DNA of 6,488 nt from Planctomycetaceae bacterium (lineage in GTDB: Bacteria > Planctomycetota > Planctomycetia > Pirellulales > UBA1268). A program made the translations under genes and the position numbers. This document shows, piece by piece, positions 1 to 6,488 of the stretch (position 1 is its first letter; the number at the start of each line of letters is the position of its first letter). Under the pieces are notes generated by a model. That model was not told the DNA's origin, searched no databases, and saw only the letters and a program-made list of their open reading frames with translations. Location: assembly GCA_947464585.1 (NCBI GenBank), contig CANHYS010000128.1, positions 1 through 6,488 of the forward strand, read 5' to 3'.

Positions 1-1
1 C

Positions 2-1603
2 GGCCTGATCAGCTACCCGCTCTATCTCTTTCACTGGCCGCTGATCTCGTTCGTTCACATTATCAAGGGCGCCACACCCGATCCGAAGCTCATCGCCGCC
101 GCGGTGGGCCTGAGCTTCGTGCTCGCCGTGGTCACCTACTATTGTCTCGAACGGCAACTCCGCCACAGTCGCTGGCGATGGACCGTGCCGCTGCTGCTCG
201 CAGGGTTCCTTACGCTCGGTGGCGTGGGCGCCGCCATCTGGAAAGGACACCTGCCGCCAAAGCCGCCCTCGCGTGAGGTGCTACAGGTCAATCAGGCGAT
301 CGCAGAAGGCCAACAACAATGGGCGTTATTCTCAGAAGGCTATCGACGGACCTCCAAGCAGGGAATTGGGATTTGGCAGATCGGTGGAAAGGGCCGGCAG
401 ACACTGTTCTTCGGTGACAGCACCATCATGATGTTGGCTCCGCGGATCCAGAAACTTCTCAACGGCAACATCGAGGAGTCACGAGGGGCTACGTTCGTCG
501 TCGGGGGCGGTTTGTGTCCGGTCCCAGGCGCCCGCCGACCCAGCAGGCTCTACCACGAAAACCTGATTCCGGTTTTCGAGGAGGAATTGCAAACGAATCC
601 AGCAATCGACCGGGTCGTCATCAGCGGTCTTTGGAAATACCTGTTTTCCAGTGGTACAGGCTGGTCGATCTCAGACGTATCCATGGGCACCGAGGCAGGG
701 CGTAGCAAAGCGTTCGCCGCGCTGGGAGAGATGATCGACCGTCTGGTCAAATCGGGCAAACAGGTCACTGTGTTACTTGCGGTGCCACAAGGCCCACAAC
801 TCGACCCAAAAAACATGTATGCGAGGAGCTTCCTCGGTGGCCGCGAGGTGCATGTGAATCCGCTGCCTATCGACGAATTCCGCACCATGGCTCCCGGATC
901 ACATCTTGACGAACTGGCCGCCGTCGCCAAGGCCAACGGCGCCGAGGTCATCGAGCCCGTGGCGTTCTTGTCTCGCGATGGGATCTGCATCTCGACAGAT
1001 GAAGACGGCCCCATACGGTACGACGACTTGCATCTCCGGGCACAATACGTTCGCGACCACGTGACCTACCTCGACGCCACCGTGGCTGATGACGCAACCT
1101 CGCTCGGGACCGCAGCGACGTCGACAACGAAAGCAGGCGAAGTGCCGTCGGTTGGCGTGCGCCCCACGCAGTGGAAGATCACCGCCATGACAGGCCACGA
1201 AGCGGTGCTCACGTTCCCCGACACCATGCCCAATGCGATGCGGGTCAAGTTTGGCACGCTACCGATCCTCGAGCCATGGCGGGTGCGGCTCGCCTCGCAG
1301 CCAACCGAGGTGAGGGCCGACGCGATATACCGGGTCGCTTTTCGGATTCGGGCAGACAAGCCCCGGGAAGTCATCTTTACCGTCAGGGAGTCGCAAGAAC
1401 CCTGGACGAACCTGGGACTCTACGGCCGGATCCCGGTGACGAAGCAGTGGCAGTCGGTCACCCGCGAGTTCACCGCAAAGGCAGACGCGTCGAACGCGCT
1501 CTTTTCCTTCGACCTGGGTGGAAGCGACATCGCCGTCGAAATCGCTGATGTGTCGTTTGCACCTCCCCCATCCAAGCCGCCTGCAGACGCACGAGCAAAG
1601 TGA
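2..1603 (+). CDS. Acyltransferase-3 (OafA-like) with SGNH domain and extra C-terminal module, 5'-partial
   Basis: Integral-membrane O-acyltransferase that probably acetylates a surface glycan. The frame is open from position 2, so the N-terminal helices lie outside the window; 533 residues are visible. Residues 1-21 hold the family's SYPLYLFHWPL motif. A second helix (about 30-49) ends in YYCLERQLR, matching the family's ending, and a third (about 61-80) leads into the periplasm. The SGNH hydrolase/transferase domain follows: FFGDST carries the likely nucleophile Ser140 (codon 419-421), a glycine block sits near GGGLCPVPG, and the Asp/His pair is in DDLH (Asp341 and His344, near 1022-1033). 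In this family the membrane part moves an acyl group across the membrane and SGNH completes transfer. A T/S/A-rich linker (about 364-383) leads to a further module (386-519), described separately. TGA at 1601-1603, followed at once by TAG. Acceptor sugar and acyl group cannot be read from sequence. Confidence 0.9.
   Translation, partial: GLISYPLYLFHWPLISFVHIIKGATPDPKLIAAAVGLSFVLAVVTYYCLERQLRHSRWRWTVPLLLAGFLTLGGVGAAIWKGHLPPKPPSREVLQVNQAIAEGQQQWALFSEGYRRTSKQGIGIWQIGGKGRQTLFFGDSTIMMLAPRIQKLLNGNIEESRGATFVVGGGLCPVPGARRPSRLYHENLIPVFEEELQTNPAIDRVVISGLWKYLFSSGTGWSISDVSMGTEAGRSKAFAALGEMIDRLVKSGKQVTVLLAVPQGPQLDPKNMYARSFLGGREVHVNPLPIDEFRTMAPGSHLDELAAVAKANGAEVIEPVAFLSRDGICISTDEDGPIRYDDLHLRAQYVRDHVTYLDATVADDATSLGTAATSTTKAGEVPSVGVRPTQWKITAMTGHEAVLTFPDTMPNAMRVKFGTLPILEPWRVRLASQPTEVRADAIYRVAFRIRADKPREVIFTVRESQEPWTNLGLYGRIPVTKQWQSVTREFTAKADASNALFSFDLGGSDIAVEIADVSFAPPPSKPPADARAK
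1157..1588 (+). other. Predicted CBM4/9-like beta-sandwich module at the C-terminus of the acyltransferase
   Basis: These roughly 140 residues follow the SGNH domain after a low-complexity linker. The pattern is that of carbohydrate-binding modules of the CBM4/9 type: a strand with YRVAFRIRAD, then REVIFTVRES, a tryptophan-containing loop (EPWTNLGLY), a strand-Trp-Gln segment (TKQWQSVTREF), and a closing pair FSFDLGGSD / VEIADVSFA. The last segment resembles the 'lg...v.iDdv.l' ending of such modules. If correct, the module would hold the enzyme on its polysaccharide substrate outside the membrane. The assignment rests on the strand pattern only; another jelly-roll fold is possible. Confidence 0.5.
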
Positions 1604-1660
1604 TAGCGGGCGGCGCTACCACTTCCTCAACAAGGCGTCACGGTGGCCGGAAGGTGATAG

Positions 1661-1691
1661 GGCAAGCGTTTCTCACCACGCCAACGCTGCC
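1661..1691. terminator. Imperfect hairpin between convergent genes, possible bidirectional terminator
   Basis: GGCAAGCGTT (1661-1670) pairs with AACGCTGCC (1683-1691) across a 12-base loop, with one bulged A. It lies in the 94-bp gap between the convergent acyltransferase and TPR genes, starting 7 bases past the TPR stop codon on the minus strand. There is no T-run on either side, so it is not a canonical intrinsic terminator. The rest of the gap (1604-1660) shows nothing else recognisable. Confidence 0.3.
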
Positions 1692-1697
1692 CCATGG

Positions 1698-4600
1698 CTA
1701 CTTCCACGAGACATCGCGAAGGTCCGCCAGCCGCTGCGTCGCCCACGATTTGAGCTCGCGAAGATCGCCTCCAATGCTGTCGATGATCTCCTGCAGAAAC
1801 GCTTCCGCGTCCTTGCCGCGTTTCTGCTCGACGAGGAAGTCGACCGTGGAGGCAGCCGGGGTGATGGTGCCCCCGGCCTGCTGGGCCGCCTCTCTGAACA
1901 GTCGCTCTGCTTCGGCAACGCGTCCAATGACCGCCGCCCCCCGCGCTGCGACAAGACGACGCTGATCCTCCGGAACCGCGCGGATTCCAGCGGCGATCGT
2001 CTCCTCGGCAGCCTTGTTCTCTCCCTCCGAAATCTGCCAGCGAGCGAGCCAGATCCACGCGTCGGGATTGGACGGGTCGGTCTGCGTGACACGGGTAAAG
2101 AGTTCACCAGCCCGCTCCTGCATCCCCGCCCGCTCGCAGAGCCTGCCCAGCCAGACAAGCGTCGCGACATCCGCTGCCTCGACATCGATCACCGCAAGCG
2201 ACCGGTCGGCTGCCGCGGGAAAGTCGTTCAACGAGAGCAGCGAGTTGATCACCAATCGATCCCCGCCCCCGAGGCCCGCCGGTGCGATGGTCTCACGCAG
2301 CCGATCCGCATCTGTTCGGCGTCCGAATCGCTCAAGCGTGTCGGCCAGCAGGCGGGTGAGCCCGGGATCTTCGGGGCCATAGGCCCGCGCCCGCTGGAGA
2401 TGGCCGACCGCCGTGCCAACCTTTCCGGCGATGAGTTCGATGTCGCCCGAGAGCGCCTCGATAGGCTGCCACCGTTTTCGCTCGTTGCGAGCCTCCACCA
2501 GCAGCTTTCTCGCGTCGTCGAGCTGCTTCCGCTGGGCGTCGCTCAACTTGACAGGCCCCGACGGCGACGAGTTGCTCACGCCCGCCCGCGCGGCGGCCAC
2601 CGCCGCCGCAGCTGCCGCCACCCGCGCCCGGGGTGAGTCCTTTCCTTCGAGCGCCACGACCTCGGCAGCGGCCTTCGCCCCCGCGTCGGCATCGCCGGCC
2701 CGCGCGGCGTCGACCGCGAGCGCCAGGGACGGACGAAAATCGTTCGGCATCCGCGTTGCCGCCCGGCTCCACATGGCCCGGGCCTCGTCATACCACCCAG
2801 CCGCATGCGCCAATCCCGCCAGCGTCTGGAGTGTCTGAACGGCTTCCTCCGGGATGGCAATGCGGTCGGTCGCGGCAGCGATCGACCGGAGCCAGCCGCG
2901 GTCGTCTCCCGTGGCCTGACGGGCCTCCGCACGAACCATCGCCACGAGCACATCCGGCCGGTCTTGCCGCCAGCGGGGCAGGGCAGCGTGAGCGGACCGC
3001 ATCGCGGCGATGCCGTCGCGCTCGTCAAGAAGCGAGAGCCGCAGGGCGTCGAGTTGGACCACCTGTTTGGCCGCGTCGCCGCTGGGAAGGGCCGCCAGAG
3101 CCGCGTCGATTTCCCCCTTGCCGGCCAGCAGTTCTGCCCGCAGCTGCGCGAGCCTCCAGTCGGAGGCATCGGCTGACGAGGCAATGGCTTCGACGAGCGC
3201 GTCGAGTCGCCTCCAATCCCGCTTGTCCGCCGGCTGCGACCGGATCACGCGAATCATCGTCGACACCTGCGGTGTCAGCCAAAGGCCAACGGCCGGCCGC
3301 TCCCCGGACTTGGGACCGGGGAGCCAACGTTGCTCCAGTCTCCTCACGATTTCGGTGGCGGCATCCCGTTGGCTCAGATCGAGTCGCGCCTGGGCAATGC
3401 CGCCCATGGCCCTCCCCCACGCCATCGGGTTCCGCTCGAGCCGCTGGTAATCGTCGATCGCCTCGTCCGATTCACCGAGCATGGCATGGCACCGTGCCAG
3501 CCATTCATCGATCCTGCTTTTGGCCTCGGCCGGCACGAGTGCACGGGCCTTCACGAGCCCCTTTTCCGCAGCGCACCAGCTGCCATTCGCCTCTTGGACC
3601 CTGGCATCCAACACGACCACAGCGGGATGATCCGGCCCGAGCGTCTCCCGAGCCGCCTCGAGCCGCTTCGCGAATTCCGAACGCGACGGATACGCGATGG
3701 GCATGCTCGCGAGGTAGACGAACACCGCATACTGCTGGAACGGAAACCGTTCCAAGGCCGCGTCGAGCGTTTCGAGCACCTCCTCGGGCGTGCCGCGCGC
3801 CGCGATATGCCGAGCCATGGCCGCGAACAGCGGACGGTCTGTGGGAAACATTCGCCTCGCCTCGGTGAACGCGGCGTTCGAACCTTTGAAATCGCCAGTG
3901 GCGGAGAGCGCCCTCGCGTTGGCCAGGAGCGACGCCGAATCCGTCGGGGCAAGTGCCGCGGCCCGAGAAGCTGCCCGCAGGGCTGCTTCGGGCTCGTTCC
4001 GCGACAGCATCAAGTCGGCGTAGGGGACGAGCACCGCCGGGTCGTCGGGGTGGGCCTCCATGCAGCGTTCAATGACACTTTCGGCCACCGGCTTGTCGCC
4101 GAGTTTGTCCCGGAGGATCTCCGCGAGCAGCAGATAGGCATCAGCCCGCGGAGGGTTTCTTGATACGGCTGCCGGGAATGATCGGGCTTTGACGTCGAAG
4201 CCGGTCTGGGCGGCGACGATCTCCAGAGCCTGGCGATGATCTCCGGTGCCGTTCCACGTGCGCGCGATCTGCACGTCGATCGCGGCGAGGTCGTCGTCGG
4301 CTGCGCCACGCTTGACGGCATCGCGAACGACGAGCAGGTGCTCGCGTGCCTGGTTGAAATCCCCCGTGGCGAGCTTCAGTTCAGCAAGGCGGCGGCGGAG
4401 ACGCATGTCGTCCGGCCGCTGGCGGATCGCGACCTCCGTGGCGTCGAACGCCCGGCCCACATCTTTGGGAGACGCATCACGCACCGACGCGAGCCGCAGC
4501 AGGAGCAGGCTGCGATCCGTGAGCACGGCGGGGTCGGCTTTGGGCCCGGCGTAATTGACGTACTTCTGATACTCGTCGGCGGCAACTCCGTCGTCCCCGG

Positions 4601-4736
4601 CCTCCTCAGCCTGCCTGGCTGTTTCGAGCGCGTTTTGAATGAGTCCGGCGGACCAGCGAAGGTACGCAACCGCCGCGCCGGCAGCGAGAAGGCCACACAC
4701 GGCAACGGCCGCAACAACGACGACGAGACGTTTCAC
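1698..4736 (-). CDS. Large membrane-anchored tetratricopeptide-repeat protein
   Basis: A 1012-residue protein with one N-terminal hydrophobic segment (about 4-26, after Met-Lys-Arg), read as an uncleaved anchor or signal peptide, so the bulk is probably periplasmic. The rest is almost wholly helix pairs of TPR type. Clear examples are about 199-231 (AYLLLAEIL...AHPDDP), 233-265, 267-299, 858-890 (LVWLGRLCERAG...TDPSN) and 891-922 (PDAWIWLARW...AVP), with small residues at the usual positions and Pro-Asp/Asn turns. Middle repeats (about 400-700) are more diverged, and an Ala-rich stretch lies at 704-720. No catalytic domain is seen. TPR arrays bind proteins; beside glycan genes this one may scaffold polysaccharide assembly or export, which is inference. 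The start is GTG (complement of 4734-4736): the upstream frame meets a stop within about 20 codons with no ATG, and the charged-then-hydrophobic N-terminus fits. No Shine-Dalgarno is visible. The stop is TAG at 1698-1700. Confidence 0.9.
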   Translation of the reverse strand: MKRLVVVVAAVAVCGLLAAGAAVAYLRWSAGLIQNALETARQAEEAGDDGVAADEYQKYVNYAGPKADPAVLTDRSLLLLRLASVRDASPKDVGRAFDATEVAIRQRPDDMRLRRRLAELKLATGDFNQAREHLLVVRDAVKRGAADDDLAAIDVQIARTWNGTGDHRQALEIVAAQTGFDVKARSFPAAVSRNPPRADAYLLLAEILRDKLGDKPVAESVIERCMEAHPDDPAVLVPYADLMLSRNEPEAALRAASRAAALAPTDSASLLANARALSATGDFKGSNAAFTEARRMFPTDRPLFAAMARHIAARGTPEEVLETLDAALERFPFQQYAVFVYLASMPIAYPSRSEFAKRLEAARETLGPDHPAVVVLDARVQEANGSWCAAEKGLVKARALVPAEAKSRIDEWLARCHAMLGESDEAIDDYQRLERNPMAWGRAMGGIAQARLDLSQRDAATEIVRRLEQRWLPGPKSGERPAVGLWLTPQVSTMIRVIRSQPADKRDWRRLDALVEAIASSADASDWRLAQLRAELLAGKGEIDAALAALPSGDAAKQVVQLDALRLSLLDERDGIAAMRSAHAALPRWRQDRPDVLVAMVRAEARQATGDDRGWLRSIAAATDRIAIPEEAVQTLQTLAGLAHAAGWYDEARAMWSRAATRMPNDFRPSLALAVDAARAGDADAGAKAAAEVVALEGKDSPRARVAAAAAAVAAARAGVSNSSPSGPVKLSDAQRKQLDDARKLLVEARNERKRWQPIEALSGDIELIAGKVGTAVGHLQRARAYGPEDPGLTRLLADTLERFGRRTDADRLRETIAPAGLGGGDRLVINSLLSLNDFPAAADRSLAVIDVEAADVATLVWLGRLCERAGMQERAGELFTRVTQTDPSNPDAWIWLARWQISEGENKAAEETIAAGIRAVPEDQRRLVAARGAAVIGRVAEAERLFREAAQQAGGTITPAASTVDFLVEQKRGKDAEAFLQEIIDSIGGDLRELKSWATQRLADLRDVSWK
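2580..2627 (-). repeat. Ala-rich low-complexity tract inside the TPR protein
   Basis: Residues 704-719 of the TPR protein are nearly all Ala with a few Val and Arg, encoded by GCC/GCG/GCA codons. The DNA is correspondingly a run of very high GC. It is followed by a Ser/Pro/Gly-rich segment (SNSSPSGP, 721-728) before helical repeats resume. It reads as a long Ala-rich helix and flexible hinge splitting the protein into two superhelical halves. The frame is intact. Confidence 0.6.
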
Positions 4737-4776
4737 CGAAGGGTGCTCGCAGGCCTGAGTGAAGCCGTATTTTCAC

Positions 4777-4812
4777 TAACTAATCCGACAGCTTGAGTAT
4801 ACTAAATTTTTT
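4777..4812. promoter_or_regulatory. A/T-rich divergent promoter candidate with palindromic AGTATACT
   Basis: The 163-bp gap between the divergent TPR and glycosyltransferase genes contains the only A/T-rich patch nearby. The palindrome AGTATACT (4796-4803) presents TATACT, close to a sigma-70 -10 box, on both strands, followed on the plus strand by AAATTTTTT. No good -35 element is found at the usual spacing on either side. The position fits a shared divergent promoter, with leaders of roughly 60 bases (minus gene) and 90 bases (plus gene). Support is positional and compositional only. Confidence 0.35.
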
Positions 4813-4899
4813 CCCCAGCCACGACTGACAGGCATTGCCCGACTACGGGATGTTTCGTCGCTCGCGAGCTTCCCGCCCCGTCGACACCTCGCCACCCGC

Positions 4900-6488
4900 A
4901 TGGACACGAAGTTCGTCGACATCGACGTCGGTCGTCCGCTTCCCATGCGGATCGATGTTCCCGAGCAGTCGTTTGTCAGGGCGATCGTCTGGCTCCATGG
5001 CCGACCGCTGGGGATCGTCACGGTGACCTGCCGAGGGGGGCATGTCTACCGCCGCGGACTGGCCCGCGCGATCATCCGGCAACAGGCAGACCCCATCCTC
5101 CGCGAGCTCGTGCGAAACGGCATGGCGACTCCAGGCATGCAGTCGCTTGATCTCGACGATCTGATCAAGCTCCCGGCGATCGAGGAGCCCGTCGAGCCCG
5201 GACAACTGACCGTGGTGATCTGCACGATCGGCAGGCATTGGGAGGCTCTCGAACACTGCCTGCAGTCGCTCGCATCAAACACGGTCCTCCCGGCCGAGGT
5301 GCTGGTGGTGTGCCGCGGTCGCAGGGCAGAGCCACCCGAGCCGCTGCGCGAAAGCTGGTCGGCGGCCGCGTTTCCGGTCCGCTGGCTCACCGAGCCGAGC
5401 GCCGACCTGGCACGGGCCCGCCATCTGGCGGTGGATGAGACCAAAACACCGCTGGTGGCTTTCGTGGATGAGTTGGTGTGTGTCGATGCCAAGTGGGTGG
5501 CGGTGCTCTGCCGGACATTTCGTAACTACCCAGAGGCGATGGTCGTCACCGGATCGCTGCTGCCAAGCGGGGTTGCCAGCGAAGCATCCCAGCTGCTTGC
5601 GGCCGGCCGCGAACGGATGGTCTGGCGCGATCCACTCGCATTCAGGTGGCTCTGCCTCCGCCCCGACGAGCAGATGCCGCGGACATGGTGCAACGCCCAC
5701 AAGCTTGGCTCTGCAGCCAACATGGCCTATCGCACCAGGCTGTTTTCGACCGGGCGGGGCTTCGAAGCGATCGCCGGAGGAGCGGCGAAGGAGTCGTGCC
5801 AGCACCTCGATCTCTGGCTGCGTGTGCTCGACGCCCGGATGGGGATCGTCCACGAGCCGGCCGCGGTCGTCCGTGACGGCGGCGTTCCGACGATGGCCGA
5901 TGCCAAAGCCGAACTGCGGGCCACCGCGGCGGGGATTTCGGCGAGCCTCGTGGCCGCTGCCGTGCGTCGGCCACGCCACATCGTCAGCATTCTGCTCGCC
6001 GCCCAGTGGTTCGTGCGGACCGCGATCGCCGACATGATCATCAAGCGTGGCTCACCGCGGTCGCTGGCGTGGGCCCGGCTCTGCGGCCATGTGATGGGAA
6101 CGTGCCGCGGTGTCATCGGACTCCTACGACTTCCTTCCCGCAGACCCTTCGCCGCTCGCTCGGCCACCGTGGCGACGACCACGAGCGAGAGCGACTCGCC
6201 ATTCGCCGCGGGCCGAATCGTGCCACTCGAACTCTCCATCCAGGAGAGGCACGCCCCTGACGATGGGGTCTCACCGACGCTTGAGGCAGCGAGGCTCACG
6301 CCCGTGGCCGAGATCCTCGGGCTCTGGCACGGCCGCGTGCTCGGACTGGTGAGCGTCGTCACCGGCTCGCAGCCCGTGACCCTCGAGCAGATTCGTCGCC
6401 TCATCGTCGACCGCCACTGGGACACGATCTTATCGCGGCAACTGGGGCTCCGTCCCGGCATCATTGAATTCGAGAGTTCCACGCGGAC
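4900..6488 (+). CDS. Glycosyltransferase family 2-like protein with duplicated flanking domain, 3'-partial
   Basis: The frame is open from 4780 to the window end; 529 residues are visible and no stop is reached. Order: a small alpha/beta domain (about 6-75), a GT2-type GT-A domain (about 103-335), a helical tail (about 340-430), then a second copy of the small domain (about 441-515). GT2 marks are LTVVICTIGR (103-112), ARARHLAV, VAFVDE then a Trp (about 185-199), MVVTGSLLPS, ANMAYR (N274) and the LDLWLRVLDA segment near 303-312. GT2 enzymes move a sugar from a nucleotide-sugar to a glycan or lipid acceptor, normally at the cytoplasmic face. Several acidic active-site positions are altered: VVCRGR where VVD is usual, DE (190-191) at DXD, QHLDL (301-305) where ED is usual. 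Activity is therefore doubtful. ATG 4900 is the first standard start in the open frame; ATG 4945 would remove the first strand of the small domain. No Shine-Dalgarno is visible. The gene is divergent from the TPR gene. Confidence 0.85.
   Translation, partial: MDTKFVDIDVGRPLPMRIDVPEQSFVRAIVWLHGRPLGIVTVTCRGGHVYRRGLARAIIRQQADPILRELVRNGMATPGMQSLDLDDLIKLPAIEEPVEPGQLTVVICTIGRHWEALEHCLQSLASNTVLPAEVLVVCRGRRAEPPEPLRESWSAAAFPVRWLTEPSADLARARHLAVDETKTPLVAFVDELVCVDAKWVAVLCRTFRNYPEAMVVTGSLLPSGVASEASQLLAAGRERMVWRDPLAFRWLCLRPDEQMPRTWCNAHKLGSAANMAYRTRLFSTGRGFEAIAGGAAKESCQHLDLWLRVLDARMGIVHEPAAVVRDGGVPTMADAKAELRATAAGISASLVAAAVRRPRHIVSILLAAQWFVRTAIADMIIKRGSPRSLAWARLCGHVMGTCRGVIGLLRLPSRRPFAARSATVATTTSESDSPFAAGRIVPLELSIQERHAPDDGVSPTLEAARLTPVAEILGLWHGRVLGLVSVVTGSQPVTLEQIRRLIVDRHWDTILSRQLGLRPGIIEFESSTR
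4915..5124 (+). repeat. Copy 1 of the small domain flanking the GT2 module
   Basis: Residues 6-75 of the glycosyltransferase. A strand with VDIDVGRPLP is followed by a core AIVWLHGRPLGIVTV and a helix ARAIIRQQADPILREL. From memory, comparable N-terminal domains with an 'LHG.P.G' core precede other bacterial GT2 proteins; I know no assigned function. Residues 33-67 align without gaps to residues 477-511 of the same protein. Confidence 0.7.
6220..6462 (+). repeat. Copy 2 of the small domain flanking the GT2 module
   Basis: Residues 441-521. A strand with VPLELSI is followed, after a longer insert, by EILGLWHGRVLGLVSV and the helix IRRLIVDRHWDTILSRQL. The HGR-x-LG-x-V-x-V core, a following Val, an Arg-x-Ile, and Asp-x-Ile-Leu are shared in register with copy 1: 13 identities in 35 positions. 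In copy 1 the GT2 domain begins about 28 residues after the small domain; the window ends at a similar distance after copy 2. Confidence 0.7.

Noticed and set aside
550..1014. A 154-codon minus-strand frame inside the acyltransferase
   Set aside because: The plus strand here encodes the SGNH domain between the GDS and DxxH motifs, so this is a shadow frame.
2580..2627. GC-rich triplet run considered as a tandem repeat or frameshift site
   Set aside because: The TPR frame stays open and sensible on both sides, so it is only an Ala-rich coding stretch.
1518..2636. A 372-codon plus-strand frame overlapping the acyltransferase end and the TPR gene
   Set aside because: It crosses the acyltransferase stop and the convergent gap, has no domain-like pattern, and is antisense to well-supported coding sequence.
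2633..3868. A 411-codon open frame on the plus strand opposite the TPR gene
   Set aside because: It is rich in Arg, Pro and Ala with no recognisable domain, as expected of the antisense of a high-GC gene. The minus-strand frame has clear TPR pattern and an N-terminal anchor.
3330..4163. A 277-codon plus-strand frame opposite the N-terminal half of the TPR gene
   Set aside because: Composition follows the complement of the TPR codons; no motif, no start signal, fully contained in the real gene.
5435..6037. A 200-codon plus-strand frame within the glycosyltransferase
   Set aside because: It is out of frame with the GT2 motifs, and its product is Arg/Ser/Pro-rich without domain features.
5727..6482. 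Antisense frames of 234-251 codons across 5275-6482
   Set aside because: Both are antisense to the glycosyltransferase, low in hydrophobic core pattern and unlike any family I recognise.

Overview
The window is GC-rich, densely coding bacterial DNA. It holds three large genes that look like part of a cell-surface or exopolysaccharide locus. Several traits fit a planctomycete or similar high-GC environmental bacterium: no recognisable Shine-Dalgarno sequence before either visible start, a GTG start on the central gene, a very large anchored TPR protein, and surface-glycan genes. This taxonomic guess is inference; there is no rRNA or other marker in the window.

Layout: (1) Positions 2-1603 (+) carry the 3' part of a membrane acyltransferase of the OafA/acyltransferase-3 type. 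Its last membrane helices lead into a periplasmic SGNH (GDSL-like) catalytic domain. A Ser/Thr/Ala linker then leads into an extra C-terminal module that looks like a CBM4/9-type beta-sandwich. (2) A 94-bp convergent gap contains an imperfect hairpin. (3) Positions 1698-4736 (-) encode a 1012-residue protein with one N-terminal membrane anchor and TPR-like helical repeats over most of the rest. (4) A 163-bp divergent gap with a short A/T-rich palindromic core separates it from (5) a glycosyltransferase family 2-like gene, 4900 to beyond the right edge (+), which is open at its 3' end.

The most notable content is in the last gene. A small domain of about 70 residues precedes the GT-A fold and a second, diverged copy follows it, with an ungapped match of 13 identities in 35 positions around an HGR-x-LG core. 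This suggests a tandem unit (small domain + GT2) whose second GT2 module would lie just past the window. The GT2 module that is visible has lost or altered the acidic residues normally found at the nucleotide-binding, DXD and catalytic-base positions, so it may be inactive or highly divergent.

Together the genes suggest building (glycosyltransferase), O-acyl decoration (acyltransferase-SGNH) and scaffolding or secretion support (TPR protein) of a surface polysaccharide. The shared role is inferred from proximity and families only. I saw no tRNA, rRNA, CRISPR array, insertion sequence or phage gene.
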